A stretch of DNA of 64,000 nucleotides from contig NZ_JAUSSG010000015.1 of assembly GCF_030812215.1 (NCBI RefSeq), forward strand, positions 54,388 to 118,387, read 5' to 3'. Positions 1-9,400 of this stretch are shown here, in pieces. Position 1 is the stretch's first letter; each line of letters opens with the position of its first letter. Source of the stretch: Variovorax boronicumulans (GTDB taxonomy: Bacteria > Pseudomonadota > Gammaproteobacteria > Burkholderiales > Burkholderiaceae_C). The notes below the pieces were generated by a model that ran no database searches, had not been told where the DNA came from, and was given only the letters and a program-made list of their open reading frames with translations. The position numbers and the translations under genes were made by a program.

Positions 1-870
1 CAGGCCACGCTCTACGTGGTCGCAACGCCGATCGGCAACCTGGCCGACATCACGCTGCGTGCGCTGCACGTGCTGCAGCTGGTCGATGTGATCGCCTGCG
101 AGGACACGCGCCACACGCAGAGCCTCTTGCGCGCCTACGGCATCGACCGCCCCGGCGCCCGGCTGCTGGCCGTGCACCAGCACAACGAAGCCGAGGCCGC
201 GCAGGCCGTGGTCGCACGGCTCGCGCAGGGGGAGCGTATCGCGTACGTGAGCGACGCCGGCACGCCCGGCGTGAGCGACCCCGGCGCGCGGCTCGTCGCG
301 GCGGTGCGCGCGGCAGGCCAGCGCGTGTTGCCGCTGCCGGGCGCGAGCAGCGTCACCACGCTGATCGGCGCCGCCGGCCTTGTGGCGGACGGCGCGGACG
401 GCAACGCGAGCAGCGCCTTTGTCTTCGCGGGCTTCCTGCCGAGCAAGGCCGGCGAGCGCGACACCGCCGTGCAGGCGCTCTCGCAGGAGCCCCGCGCCGT
501 GGTGCTGCTGGAGGCGCCGCACCGTATCGAAAGCCTCGCGCGCGCAATGGCCGTGCTGGGCGAGCGCCGCATCACCGTGGGCCGCGAGCTCACCAAGCAG
601 TTCGAGGACATCGCGACAGTGGCGGCCAGCGCCCTGCCCGACTGGTTCGCTGCCGACCGCGACCGCGTGCGCGGCGAGTTCGCACTGGTGCTTCACCCGG
701 TCGCGGTAAGTGGTGACGGCGGCGCGGAAGGCGAGCGCGTGCTGCGCCTGCTGCTGGCTGAGCTGCCGGTGAAGACCGCGGTGCGGCTGGCGGCCGAGAT
801 CAGCGGGGCGCCGCGCAATGCGCTCTATGAGATGGCGCTGCGTATTCGCAATGACGAGCCGAGCGACTAG
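1..870 (+). CDS. rsmI: 16S rRNA 2'-O-methyltransferase RsmI (5' end outside window)
   Basis: RsmI methylates the 2'-O of C1402 in 16S rRNA with SAM, acting in the decoding centre of the small subunit. The reading frame is open from base 1 and the first residues (QATLYVVATPIGNLADITLRA) already contain the family's N-terminal signature, so the true start lies a short way upstream of the window; the GTG at 16 is internal. The SAM-binding motifs CEDTRHTQ, YVSDAGTPGVSDPG and LPGASS follow in the usual tetrapyrrole-methylase order, and the conserved EAPHR motif is present. The stop codon overlaps the end of the convergent kptA gene by 4 bp. Confidence 0.95.
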   Translation, partial: QATLYVVATPIGNLADITLRALHVLQLVDVIACEDTRHTQSLLRAYGIDRPGARLLAVHQHNEAEAAQAVVARLAQGERIAYVSDAGTPGVSDPGARLVAAVRAAGQRVLPLPGASSVTTLIGAAGLVADGADGNASSAFVFAGFLPSKAGERDTAVQALSQEPRAVVLLEAPHRIESLARAMAVLGERRITVGRELTKQFEDIATVAASALPDWFAADRDRVRGEFALVLHPVAVSGDGGAEGERVLRLLLAELPVKTAVRLAAEISGAPRNALYEMALRIRNDEPSD

Positions 871-1436
871 CCGGCCCTCAAGCCGGGGCGACCGGACGCG
901 ACCTCCGAGAGAAACTCTGGTGGAACCACCTCCGTCAGCCAGACCCCGTTTTCCGCGAGATGAAAGGCGTGGCCGAGCGCGTGCATGCGGCCCGCGTCCA
1001 CGACGAGGACATGCGCCCGACCATGGCGCCGCCCCACCCGCACCGCCGTGTCCACGTCGGCCGACAGGTGCACATGCTGCCGCGCGCCGGGCCTGAGCCC
1101 CTGCACCCGAATGGCATCGAGAAAGCGCGTCGCCGTGCCGTGAAAGAGCCGGGCCGGCGGCTCGACCGCATCGAAGCTGCGTTTCACCTGCGGCGTCGAA
1201 TGGCCCTGCAGGGCACGAATGCGCAGACCGTCGTCCGACAGCTCGTAGCGCGTCTTTTCCCCTGATGTCACCGCGCCCACGACGTCCGCCCGGGCCAGGT
1301 CACGGCCACCGGCAATGGCCCCCACCACCAGAGCGTCGATGTCCGCCCAGCCTTCCGCGTCGAGTTGCAGGCCGATGGATTCGGGCGCGTGCCGCAGCAC
1401 GTAGGCGATGAACTTGCTCGCGTCTTGAGGCGTCAT
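867..1436 (-). CDS. kptA: RNA 2'-phosphotransferase, Tpt1/KptA family
   Basis: KptA moves an internal 2'-phosphate from RNA to NAD+, giving ADP-ribose 1'',2''-cyclic phosphate; in bacteria the natural substrate is unclear. The 189-aa product has the two-part family layout: an N-terminal winged-helix-like part (KFIAYVLRHAPESIGL, ELSDDG, IRALQGHS) and a C-terminal ART-like fold with LFHGTATRF, the HVHLS motif and HAFHLAENGVWLT. The ATG at 1436 is chosen because the family begins just before SKFIAYVLRH; the frame stays open upstream, but inside the LysR gene. The start overlaps the LysR stop by 4 bp (ATGA), so translation is probably coupled. Confidence 0.9.
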   Translation of the reverse strand: MTPQDASKFIAYVLRHAPESIGLQLDAEGWADIDALVVGAIAGGRDLARADVVGAVTSGEKTRYELSDDGLRIRALQGHSTPQVKRSFDAVEPPARLFHGTATRFLDAIRVQGLRPGARQHVHLSADVDTAVRVGRRHGRAHVLVVDAGRMHALGHAFHLAENGVWLTEVVPPEFLSEVASGRPGLRAG

Positions 1437-2350
1437 GCGGTTTTCCTGGCGGGCTGAAGTGCTGCCTGCCAATGGTCGCCGTGCGCGAGCAAGGCATCCA
1501 TGAGCCGCTGCACATGCGGGTTCGGCGGCCTGTCGGCGGCATGGAACACGTGGTACTCGAGGGGCGGATAGCCGCTCAAGGGAATGCCCACCAGCCCTTT
1601 GGGAATGCGACAACAGGCATTCACCACCGTCGCCCCGAATCCCAGTTGCGCGAAACGCAGCATCAGTTCCCAACCGTTGGCTTCGAGCGACGGCTGCCAG
1701 GGGATCGACTCGGCTTGAAGCAACCGCCCCAGCAGCTCGCGATGCGGCTTGCCGGCCGGCGGAACGATCAACTGCATGTCCTTCAGGTCCCGAAGGCGTA
1801 CTGACCTGCGTGCCGCCAGGGCGTGTGTGCGCGGCACGACCAGGGCCTGGCCCACGACCGTCAGGCGCACAGCCCGCAGGTCCGTGGGCACGGCGCTGAG
1901 CGGTGCGATGCCCAGTTGCGCCTGGCCGGCCCGTACTGCCTGGATGGATTCGTCACGGTTGCGCGTGAGCAACTCCAGGTGCGGCGAAGCACCCGGCCCG
2001 GAGAACTGCGACAACGCCTTCCCCAACAGGTAGAGGTAAGCCCCTTCGCCGGCCGCGAGCGTGACAGCCGGCTTGTCGCGCCCTGTTTCCAGCCCCTTGA
2101 CGAAACGGCGGTTCAGCGAGAGCAGTTCCCTCGCATGGCGCGCCACCTGCTCGCCGACGCTCGTGAGTTCGAGCGCGCTGCCGACGCGCAGGTAGAGCCT
2201 GGCGTCGAGTTGTTCGGAAAGCTTGCGCACCTTGGCATGCAGCGCCGGCTGGCTGATATGCAGCAGGCGCGCCGACTCGCTGAAGTTCAGCGTGTCGGCG
2301 AACACGGCGAACGACTGCAGCGCGTCGAGGTTGGTGCGGGGAATCTCCAT
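1433..2350 (-). CDS. LysR-family transcriptional regulator
   Basis: This 305-aa protein has the standard LysR plan: an N-terminal winged helix-turn-helix (about residues 8-67; DALQSFAVFADTLNFSESA, then LLHISQPALHAKVRKLSEQL) and a C-terminal substrate-binding-like co-inducer domain (about 92-290). The ATG at 2350 has no good ribosome binding site; the 19 bases directly before it form a perfect palindrome that is probably its own operator. It is cotranscribed with kptA through an ATGA overlap and is divergent from the HAD-like gene at 2448, which is the likeliest target apart from itself. The effector cannot be told from sequence. Confidence 0.9.
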   Translation of the reverse strand: MEIPRTNLDALQSFAVFADTLNFSESARLLHISQPALHAKVRKLSEQLDARLYLRVGSALELTSVGEQVARHARELLSLNRRFVKGLETGRDKPAVTLAAGEGAYLYLLGKALSQFSGPGASPHLELLTRNRDESIQAVRAGQAQLGIAPLSAVPTDLRAVRLTVVGQALVVPRTHALAARRSVRLRDLKDMQLIVPPAGKPHRELLGRLLQAESIPWQPSLEANGWELMLRFAQLGFGATVVNACCRIPKGLVGIPLSGYPPLEYHVFHAADRPPNPHVQRLMDALLAHGDHWQAALQPARKTA

Positions 2351-2369
2351 CTATCCATTTTATGGATAG
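2351..2369. promoter_or_regulatory. Perfect 19-bp palindrome abutting the LysR start codon
   Basis: CTATCCATTTTATGGATAG has 8-bp perfect arms around a 3-bp centre, in the divergent region between the LysR gene and the HAD-like gene. It is AT-rich and of the size of a LysR-type operator. It touches the LysR initiation codon, so it would cover the leader of that gene and could also form an RNA hairpin there. Confidence 0.6.
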
Positions 2370-2447
2370 CAGATCCAATATCAGTAGTTCACGGTGATGG
2401 GCTTCATTTCTACGATCCGGCTGCTTCAAACACACAAGGAACAAGAA

Positions 2448-2945
2448 ATGAAGAACACCCACACTCTTCCCAAGCTAGGCATCGATATCGGTCGCGTGCT
2501 GATCGCACCCGAAGGCGCCAATGGCGCGGATACCTCGTTCATCGGCGGCTCGATGGACGATGCGCTGAAGACGCCGCCCTACGAAGGTATGTTCGATGCC
2601 GTCGCGCCGCTGGTCGCCCGGTTCGAAGGCCGGGTCTGGCTGGTCTCGAAGTGCGGGCCGAGCGTGCAGGCCAAGAGCCGGGCGTGGTTGCGGCATCACC
2701 GCTTCTTTGAACGCACGGGCATTGCGCCCAGCAACCTGCGCTTCTGCCTCCAACGGCCTCAGAAGGCCGATCACTGCCGCGAGCTAGGCATCACGCACTT
2801 CATCGACGACCGCAGCGACGTGTTACGGCACCTCGAAGGCATCGTGCCGCACCGCTATCTGTTCGGCCCACAGGGAAAGCCGGTCACGGTCGCGGGGCTG
2901 GTGTTGCTGCCGGCGTGGAAGGATGCGGCCGCAGTCGTCGGCTAG
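2448..2945 (+). CDS. HAD-superfamily-like protein
   Basis: The 165-aa product resembles small HAD-fold phosphatase or nucleotidase-like proteins. GIDIGRVLI near residue 10 sits where HAD motif I (DxDx[TV]) is expected, RVWLVSKCGP near residue 65 resembles motif II (hydrophobic strand plus Ser/Thr), and THFIDDRSDVLRHL resembles motif IV with its acidic pair. The second Asp of motif I is Gly, so classical phosphatase chemistry is doubtful. The ATG at 2448 follows an AGGAACA ribosome-binding site; an in-frame ATG upstream at 2397 is less likely. It is divergent from the LysR gene and its stop overlaps the convergent GST gene by 4 bp. The substrate is unknown. Confidence 0.7.
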   Translation: MKNTHTLPKLGIDIGRVLIAPEGANGADTSFIGGSMDDALKTPPYEGMFDAVAPLVARFEGRVWLVSKCGPSVQAKSRAWLRHHRFFERTGIAPSNLRFCLQRPQKADHCRELGITHFIDDRSDVLRHLEGIVPHRYLFGPQGKPVTVAGLVLLPAWKDAAAVVG

Positions 2946-3670
2946 CCGTCCAGCTCCGCATACCGCCTGAAGATCCCATCCTCGTTGAACGCGATGCGGC
3001 GCGGGCTCTGCAGGTAGTCGTGCACGCGCTGGCGGCGCTTGACGTTGGCGTGCAGCTTCTCTACGGCCGGCGTGCGGGCCAGCGCCCTCGCAGTGGCTTT
3101 CGGGAACGCATAGTGCAAGCCATCGACCAGCTGGAACAGCGAGAGATCGGCGTAGGTCAGCATGTCGCCGACCAGATGCAGATCGCCCGCGGGATTGCGC
3201 CGGAGCACCTGCTCGAGCCAGTTCAGGAACTTGGGAATGCGTTCTTCGCGGAAGGCCCGGGCACGCTGCATGGCGGCATCGCGCTGGTCTTCGTAGTACG
3301 CGCCGGTCGAGATCGGATGGTGCGTGTCGTGCGCCTCGGCCACCACGTCGGCAATGGTGAGCTGCAGTTGATGCGTCCACAGCCCGTCGGACTCGCCGAC
3401 GCCCGAGAGCCCCAGGCGAGGCCCCAGGTACAACAGGATCGCGGCGGTCTGGCCCACCACGATGTCGCCGTCGACGAGGAAGGGCGGCGCAAAGGCGGCG
3501 CGGGCGTTGTTGGGATCGCCGAGCCGCGCGCCCAGTGCCGATTCGCCTCCGCCTTTGGATTCGGGCAACCGCGCCACGTCGACATAGTCGGCACCCGCCG
3601 CCTCGAGCGCGAGCCGCACGAATTCACCGCGGCCCTGGATCGTGGGCCAGTAATGGAGTTGGTAAGGCAT
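2942..3670 (-). CDS. Glutathione S-transferase family protein
   Basis: This 242-aa cytosolic GST-like protein has an N-terminal thioredoxin fold (MPYQLHYWPTIQGRGEFVRLALEAAG; active-site Tyr candidates at residues 3 and 7; the cis-Pro/SNAIL region replaced by QTAAILLYLGPRL) and an all-alpha C-terminal domain containing DLHLVGDMLTYADLSLFQLV, the N-capping motif of GST domains. It probably conjugates or binds glutathione; the substrate cannot be read. It is a single gene, convergent with the HAD-like gene, and nothing nearby suggests a pathway. Confidence 0.85.
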   Translation of the reverse strand: MPYQLHYWPTIQGRGEFVRLALEAAGADYVDVARLPESKGGGESALGARLGDPNNARAAFAPPFLVDGDIVVGQTAAILLYLGPRLGLSGVGESDGLWTHQLQLTIADVVAEAHDTHHPISTGAYYEDQRDAAMQRARAFREERIPKFLNWLEQVLRRNPAGDLHLVGDMLTYADLSLFQLVDGLHYAFPKATARALARTPAVEKLHANVKRRQRVHDYLQSPRRIAFNEDGIFRRYAELDG

Positions 3671-3747
3671 GCGGCCATGGTGTCAGGGTCTCTACAGCCC
3701 TGCAACCGCCGCGGTCCTTCACGCGTCGCGACGCTGAAGAAGAAGGG

Positions 3748-3969
3748 TCACCAGAACTTCCACCATGGCCGCGGCGCGAGGCGCAGCGCCTGCGGGCGGG
3801 TGTCCAGGTCGATGTTCTGGGTGACCGTGTCGCCGGAGCGGCGGCGCATCTCGGCTTCGAGGGCATGCGCAATGCCGCGCGCCTGCTTTTCGCCGCGCAG
3901 TGCGCGCCGGCGCCATTCCGCGGCGTGTTCCGCCAGGCTGGCCTCGTCCAGATCAGTCAACTCCGTCAT
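3748..3969 (-). CDS. Small conserved hypothetical protein (73 aa)
   Basis: The product is a short, soluble, charged protein: a predicted helix of about 45 residues rich in Ala, Arg and Glu (EASLAEHAAEWRRRALRGEKQARGIAHALEAEMRRR) and a C-terminal tail ending in WWKFW. It has no signal peptide or membrane span. The ATG start and the codon use fit neighbouring genes. Two alternative frames overlap it but lack a sensible start and composition. The function is unknown; the aromatic C-terminal tag could be a protein-binding motif. Confidence 0.55.
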   Translation of the reverse strand: MTELTDLDEASLAEHAAEWRRRALRGEKQARGIAHALEAEMRRRSGDTVTQNIDLDTRPQALRLAPRPWWKFW

Positions 3970-4051
3970 CGATGGAAATCTTGCATGTGCGCGGTGGCGA
4001 GGAGACGCCAGCGCGTGGTGGATGGTCGCGGGGAGAACGTCGGGGGCAAAG

Positions 4052-4084
4052 AAAAAAACCGGAAGCCCTTGGGAGGCTTCCGGT
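4052..4084 (-). terminator. Rho-independent terminator of tRNA-Arg
   Basis: A 10-bp perfect stem (ACCGGAAGCC / GGCTTCCGGT) with a 7-base loop is followed, in the minus direction, by a run of seven T. It lies 9 bp past the 3' end of the tRNA. Confidence 0.85.
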
Positions 4085-4092
4085 CTTGCATT

Positions 4093-4167
4093 TGGTCCCG
4101 CCGCCAGGAATCGAACCTGGATCTCAGCCTTCGGAGGGCCGAATTCTATCCGTTGAAATACAGCGAG
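4093..4167 (-). tRNA. tRNA-Arg (anticodon CCG)
   Basis: This 75-nt tRNA with encoded CCA folds as a cloverleaf: acceptor CTCGCTG/CGGCGGG with two G-U pairs, D-arm TTTC..GAAT around AACGGATA, anticodon stem CGGCC/GGCTG with loop CTCCGAA (anticodon CCG, reading CGG), T-arm CCAGG-TTCGATT-CCTGG, discriminator A. The first acceptor base is C, which is less common than G. A strong terminator follows. Confidence 0.93.
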
Positions 4168-4210
4168 AGGATAGGTCCGGAAAACGTCCGGAGCCCGAGA
4201 TTATCGCCTA

Positions 4211-4879
4211 TCAGGCAACCGCAGTTTCGGCTTCGTGCGCAACCACCGTGCCGATCGCCGGCCGCTCGAACCCGAGTCCCGCCAGATAGACGCGGAAGGT
4301 GCGCCGCCCGGTCGGTACGAGGTCGAAGGCGGTCGGGTCGAGCAGCCAGTTCTGGATGAGGCCGCTGATCAGCGCATGCATGCCCTGCGCCGCCACGTGG
4401 CCGGGCACCGGCAGCTTGATGTGAGCGCGGCGCGCGGCCAGACGCAGGGCTTTTTCGAAGTCGACCACGCAGGCGTTGCGCGCGTCGAGGTGGCGCTGCT
4501 GTACCGAGGCCATGTCGTGCGTGTACTCGACCTTGTGGGTGGCCACATCGAACACGCGGCGCACCTGCGGGTCGGTGGTCATGAGGGTCAGCGCGTGGGC
4601 CATGCCCTCCTCGATCTCGACCAGGGGATCGTCGCTGCCGGCGGCGGCCTCGCTCTTGGGCGCGGCCTCCAGCGGCAGGATGACGCGCTCCATCATGGCG
4701 TTGAAGAGATCGGCCTTGTCCTTGAAGTGCCAATAGATGGCGCCGCGCGTCGCGCCGGCCTGCTGCGCGATCTGCTGCAGCGAGGTCTGCGAGACGCCTT
4801 GCGCCTGAAACAGCAGCTCCGCGGCATCGAGCAACCGATTCCGCGTGGCCAATGCTTCTTCCTTCGTACGACGTGCCAC
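4211..4879 (-). CDS. TetR-family repressor of the adjacent RND efflux operon
   Basis: The 222-aa product is like AcrR, TtgR and BpeR. Its N-terminal helix-turn-helix (about residues 10-57: ATRNRLLDAAELLFQAQGVSQTS, then AQQAGATRGAIYWHFKDKADLFNAM) is typical, with a ligand-binding all-helical C-terminal domain. The GTG at 4879 is chosen because GGAG lies 6-8 bases upstream and the protein then begins VARRTKEEALATRNRLL, as in the family; the upstream ATG at 4942 falls inside the operator region. It is divergent from the MFP-RND-OMF operon, with a palindromic operator in between, so it probably represses both and is released by pump substrates. Confidence 0.9.
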   Translation of the reverse strand: MARRTKEEALATRNRLLDAAELLFQAQGVSQTSLQQIAQQAGATRGAIYWHFKDKADLFNAMMERVILPLEAAPKSEAAAGSDDPLVEIEEGMAHALTLMTTDPQVRRVFDVATHKVEYTHDMASVQQRHLDARNACVVDFEKALRLAARRAHIKLPVPGHVAAQGMHALISGLIQNWLLDPTAFDLVPTGRRTFRVYLAGLGFERPAIGTVVAHEAETAVA

Positions 4880-4943
4880 CAAGTCTCCTGATTTGTAAAG
4901 GCAACGCCCCTTCTCCGCCGTGGGGCCATTGCAAGCAGTCACT

Positions 4944-4961
4944 ATACATCCATGAATGTAT
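4944..4961. promoter_or_regulatory. TetR-type palindromic operator, efflux divergent region
   Basis: ATACATCCATGAATGTAT is an 18-bp inverted repeat with one mismatched pair, flanked by a further GTATGTA. It resembles operators of AcrR/TtgR-type repressors (alternating TACATnCATGnATGTA) and lies midway between the divergent repressor and pump genes. Confidence 0.65.
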
Positions 4962-5059
4962 GTAAACTACCGGACTTCCCCGATGGCCCGACTGTTTATG
5001 CTGTCTTCCTGTTCGCCTTGCGAACACGCCATCTCCCGTCTTCGCTTCAAAGGAATCGC

Positions 5060-6400
5060 ATGCCTCTCCTGCATGTCTCGCGCCCATCGTCCTTTTCGCC
5101 ACGTCTCGCGACCGTGGCCGCCGTCGTCCTGTTGGTCCTCGCGGGCTGCGGCAAGGGCGATGCGCCCGCCGGTCCGGGTGGCGCAGGTGGTGGCGGTGGC
5201 CACCCGCCGGCGCCCGAAGTGGGCGTGGTCGTTGCCACACCGACCGATGTCGGCCTCGTGACCGAACTGCCGGGCCGCCTGGAGGCCTCGCGCATCGCCC
5301 AGGTTCGCGCCCGCGCATCGGGCATCCTGCTCAAGCGCGAATTCCGCGAAGGCAGCGACGTGAAGGCCGGCCAGCTCCTGTTCCGCATCGACCCGGCACC
5401 GCTGGTGGCCGCTTCGCAGAACGCGCAGGCCACGCTGGCCCGCGCCGAGGCCAACGCCGTGCAGGCCAAGGCCTTGGCCGATCGCTACAAGCCGTTGGTC
5501 GAAGCCAATGCGGTCAGCAAGCAGGAATACGCGAACGCCGTCGCCTCGCAAAAGACCGCCGAAGCCGACGTGGCCGCCGGCCGCGCCGCGGTGCAGACCG
5601 CCAAGATCAACCTCGGCTATGCCGACGTGACCTCGCCCATCGCCGGCCGCATCGGCCGCGCCCTCGTGACCGAAGGTGCGCTGGTGGGCCAGGGGGACGC
5701 CACCGAGCTCGCCGTGGTGCAGCAGATCAACCCGGTGTACGTGAACTTCACGCAGTCGGCCTCCGACGTGCTGAAGCTGCGCCGCGCACTGGCCGCCGGC
5801 CAATACAAGCGCGCGGGCGGCGAGGAAGCCGCCAGCGTGAGCATCGTGCTGGAAGACGGCTCCGACTACGCCCTGCCCGGCAAGCTGCTGTTCTCCGACC
5901 TCACGGTCGACTCGACCACCGGCCAGGTCACGCTGCGCGCCGAAGTGCCCAACCCCAAGGGCGAGCTGCTGCCCGGTCTCTATGTGCGCGTGAAGCTCGA
6001 GCAGGCCCAGGCCACGAACGCCATCGCGCTGCCGCAGCAGGCCGTCACCCGCACCCAGCAGGGCGACACCGTCTCGGTGGTCGACAAGGACGGCAAGATC
6101 AGCAAGCGCACCGTGAAGATCAGCGCCGCCAAGGACAACCAGTGGGTGGTGCTCGACGGCCTGAAGGCCGGCGAACAAGTGATGGTCGACGGCTTCCAGA
6201 AGCTGCAGATGATGCCGCCCGGAACGCCCGTGAAGGCCGTGCCCTGGAAGAAGCCCGACCCGAACGCGGCCCCCGCTCCGGCAGCACCCGCGCCTGGCGC
6301 CGCCCCTGCAGCCGCACCGGCTGCAGCTGCATCGGCCGCAGCGCCTGCGGCTGCCCCCGCCGCGAACGGCCAGGCTTCCGCCCCGGCCGAGAAGAAGTAA
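5060..6400 (+). CDS. RND efflux periplasmic adaptor (membrane fusion protein)
   Basis: This 446-aa AcrA/MexA/TtgA-type lipoprotein links the inner-membrane RND pump to the outer-membrane channel. The ATG at 5060 follows an AAAGGA ribosome-binding site and gives a signal peptide ending in the lipobox LAGC. Next come the beta-barrel and lipoyl half-motifs (GRLEASRIAQVRARASGILLKREFREGSDVKAG), an alpha-hairpin (about 95-160), the second lipoyl half (INLGYADVTSPIAGRIGRALVTEGALV) and the membrane-proximal domain. The C-terminal 60 residues are an unusual Ala/Pro-rich tail. It is first gene of the operon; 16 bp separate it from the pump gene. Confidence 0.95.
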   Translation: MPLLHVSRPSSFSPRLATVAAVVLLVLAGCGKGDAPAGPGGAGGGGGHPPAPEVGVVVATPTDVGLVTELPGRLEASRIAQVRARASGILLKREFREGSDVKAGQLLFRIDPAPLVAASQNAQATLARAEANAVQAKALADRYKPLVEANAVSKQEYANAVASQKTAEADVAAGRAAVQTAKINLGYADVTSPIAGRIGRALVTEGALVGQGDATELAVVQQINPVYVNFTQSASDVLKLRRALAAGQYKRAGGEEAASVSIVLEDGSDYALPGKLLFSDLTVDSTTGQVTLRAEVPNPKGELLPGLYVRVKLEQAQATNAIALPQQAVTRTQQGDTVSVVDKDGKISKRTVKISAAKDNQWVVLDGLKAGEQVMVDGFQKLQMMPPGTPVKAVPWKKPDPNAAPAPAAPAPGAAPAAAPAAAASAAAPAAAPAANGQASAPAEKK

Positions 6401-6416
6401 TTAGGAGCGCGCCCGC

Positions 6417-9400
6417 ATGGCCAAATTCTTTATCGACCGCCCGATCTTCGCGTGGGTGATCGCGCTGTTCATCCTCGTGATAGGCGGCGTGTCAATCAGC
6501 CAGTTGCCGATCTCGCAGTACCCGCCGGTGGCACCGCCCGCCATCCAGATCACCGTCGCCTACCCCGGCGCCTCGGCCCAGACGCTCGAGGACAGCGTGC
6601 TGGCCATCATCGAGCGCGAAATGAACGGCTCGCCGGGCATGATCTACATGGAATCGGTGGCCCAGGCCGACGGCACCGGCACCATCACGATCAGCTTCGA
6701 GCCCGGCACCAATGAAGACCTCGCGCAGGTGGACGTCCAGAACCGGCTCTCGCGCGCCACACCCCGGCTGCCGTCCTCGGTGACGCAGCAGGGCGTGCGC
6801 GTCGACAAGTCGCGCTCCAACTTCCTGCTGTTCGCAATGCTGTCGTCGAGCAACGCCAGCACCGACACCTCGGCGCTGGGCGACTATGCCGCGCGCAACA
6901 TCGTGCCGGAACTGCAACGGATCGACGGCGTGGGCCAGGTCCAGCTGTTCGGCTCCGAGAACGCGATGCGCATCTGGATCGACCCGGCCAAGCTGCAGGG
7001 CTTCAACCTGTCGCCGGCCGACGTCAACAACGCGATCCGCGCGCAGAACGCACAGGTGGCGTCAGGCACCATCGGCGACCTGCCGAACGTGCCGGGCCAG
7101 GCGATCGCGGCCACGGTAACGGTCAACGGCCAGCTCGCCAACGTCGACCAGTTCAAGGAGATCGTGCTGCGCGCCAACACCGACGGCTCGACCGTGCGGC
7201 TCAAGGACGTCGCGCGCATCGAGATCGGTGGCCAGGCCTATGCCACTTCGGCGCGCCTGAACGGCGTGCCCGCGGTCGGCATCGCCGTGCTGCCCACGCC
7301 CAGCGGCAACGCGCTGAAGTCGTCCAAGGCCGTGCGCGAGCGGCTGACCGAGCTGCAGCGCTACTTCCCCGAAGGCGTGAAATGGAGCATGCCGTACGAC
7401 ACGACGCCCGTGGTGCGGATCTCGATCACCGAAGTGGTCAAGACCCTGCTCGAAGCCGTGGCGCTGGTGTTCCTCGTGATGTTCCTGTTCCTGCAGAACT
7501 GGCGCTACACGATCATCCCGACCATCGTGGTGCCGATCGCGCTCCTGGGCACCTTCGCCGTGCTGTTCGCACTGGGCTTCTCAATCAACGTGCTGACGAT
7601 GTTCGGCATGGTGCTGGTGATCGGCATCGTGGTGGACGATGCGATCGTGGTGGTGGAGAACGTCGAGCGCATCATGAGCGAGGAAGGGCTGCCACCGCTG
7701 GAGGCCACGCGCAAGGCGATGCAGCAGATCTCGGGCGCCATCATCGGCGTGACCGTGGTGCTGATCTCGGTGTTCGTGCCGCTGGCCTTCTTCTCGGGCT
7801 CGACCGGCAACATCTACCGCCAGTTCTCGGCGACGATGGTGACCTCGATCGCGTTCTCGGCCTTCCTGGCGCTGTCGCTCACGCCGGCGCTGTGCGCCAC
7901 GCTGCTCAAGCCGGTGGAGGCAGGCCATCATCACGAGAAGTCCGGCTTCTTCGGCTGGTTCAACCGCGGTTTCACGCGCACGGCCAAGGGCTATGAAGGC
8001 ATGGTCGCGCGCATCCTGCGCCGCGCTGCGCGCTACCTCGTGATCTACGCCGCAATCATCGGCGCGGTGGTGTTCGTCTACCGGCAATTGCCGACCTCCT
8101 TCCTGCCGGAGGAGGACCTGGGCTACATCATCGTGAACGTGCAGCTGCCGCCGGGTGCGACCCAGGAGCGCGCACTGGACGTGATGAAGCAGGTCGAAGG
8201 CTTCATGCTCAAGCAGCCCGAGGTCGAGAGCATGGTGAGCGTGATGGGCTTCAGCTTCTCGGGCCAGGGCCAGAACGCGGGCCTGGCGTTCGTGACGCTC
8301 AAGAGCTGGGAGGAACGCAAGGACCCGGCCCACTCGGCCAAGGCGCTCGCGGGCCGTTCCTTCGGCGCGCTCTCGGGCATCCGGGATGCCTTCATCTACC
8401 CGCTGAGCCCGCCGCCGATTCTCGAACTTGGCAATTCCAGCGGCTTCAGCTTCCGGCTGCAGGACCGCTCGGGCGCGGGCCACGACGCCCTCGTCAACGC
8501 GCGCAACCAGATCCTGGGCATGGCCTCGCAGAGCAAGATCATCACAGGGGTACGGCCCGACGGCCTGGAAGACGCGCCGCAGCTGCAGATCGACATCGAC
8601 CGCGACAAGGCGAACGCGCTGGGCGTGAGCTTCGACGCGATCAACACCACCCTGTCGACGACGCTCGGTTCGAGCTACATCAACGATTTCCCGAACCGCG
8701 GCCGCTTCCAGCGTGTGGTGGTGCAGGCCGATGCGCCGGCGCGGATGCAGCCCGAGGACATGCTCAAGCTCAACGCTCCCAACGCCCAGGGTCAACCGGT
8801 GCCGTTCGCGACCTTCGCGACCACGCGGTGGGTCACCGGTGCGACGCAGACCGTGCGCTACAACGGCTATCCCGCAATGCGCATCAGCGGCGAGGCGGCG
8901 CCGGGGCAGAGTACGGGTGCCGCCATGGCCGAGATGGAAAAGCTCGCCGCGCAGCTGCCGCAAGGCTTCGGCTTCGAATGGACAGGCCAGTCGCGTGAGG
9001 AAAAGCTCGCAGGCTCGCAGGCCATCATCCTCTACGGCTTCGCGATCCTGGCGGTGTTCCTGTGCCTCGCGGCGCTGTACGAGAGCTGGTCGATTCCGCT
9101 GGCGGTGATCCTGGTGGTGCCGCTGGGCGTGCTGGGCGTGCTGCTCGCGACCATGTTCCGCGCGTATGCGAACGACGTGTACTTCCAGGTGGGGCTGATC
9201 ACGATCATCGGGCTCTCGGCGAAGAACGCGATCCTGATCATCGAGTTCGCGAAGGACCTGCAGGCCCAGGGCAAGGGCGTGGTCGAAGCCGCGCTGGAAG
9301 CCGCGCACCTGCGGTTCCGGCCGATCATCATGACTTCGCTGGCCTTCGGCCTCGGCGTGGTGCCGCTGTTCATCGCCTCGGGCGCGGGTTCGGCGAGCCA

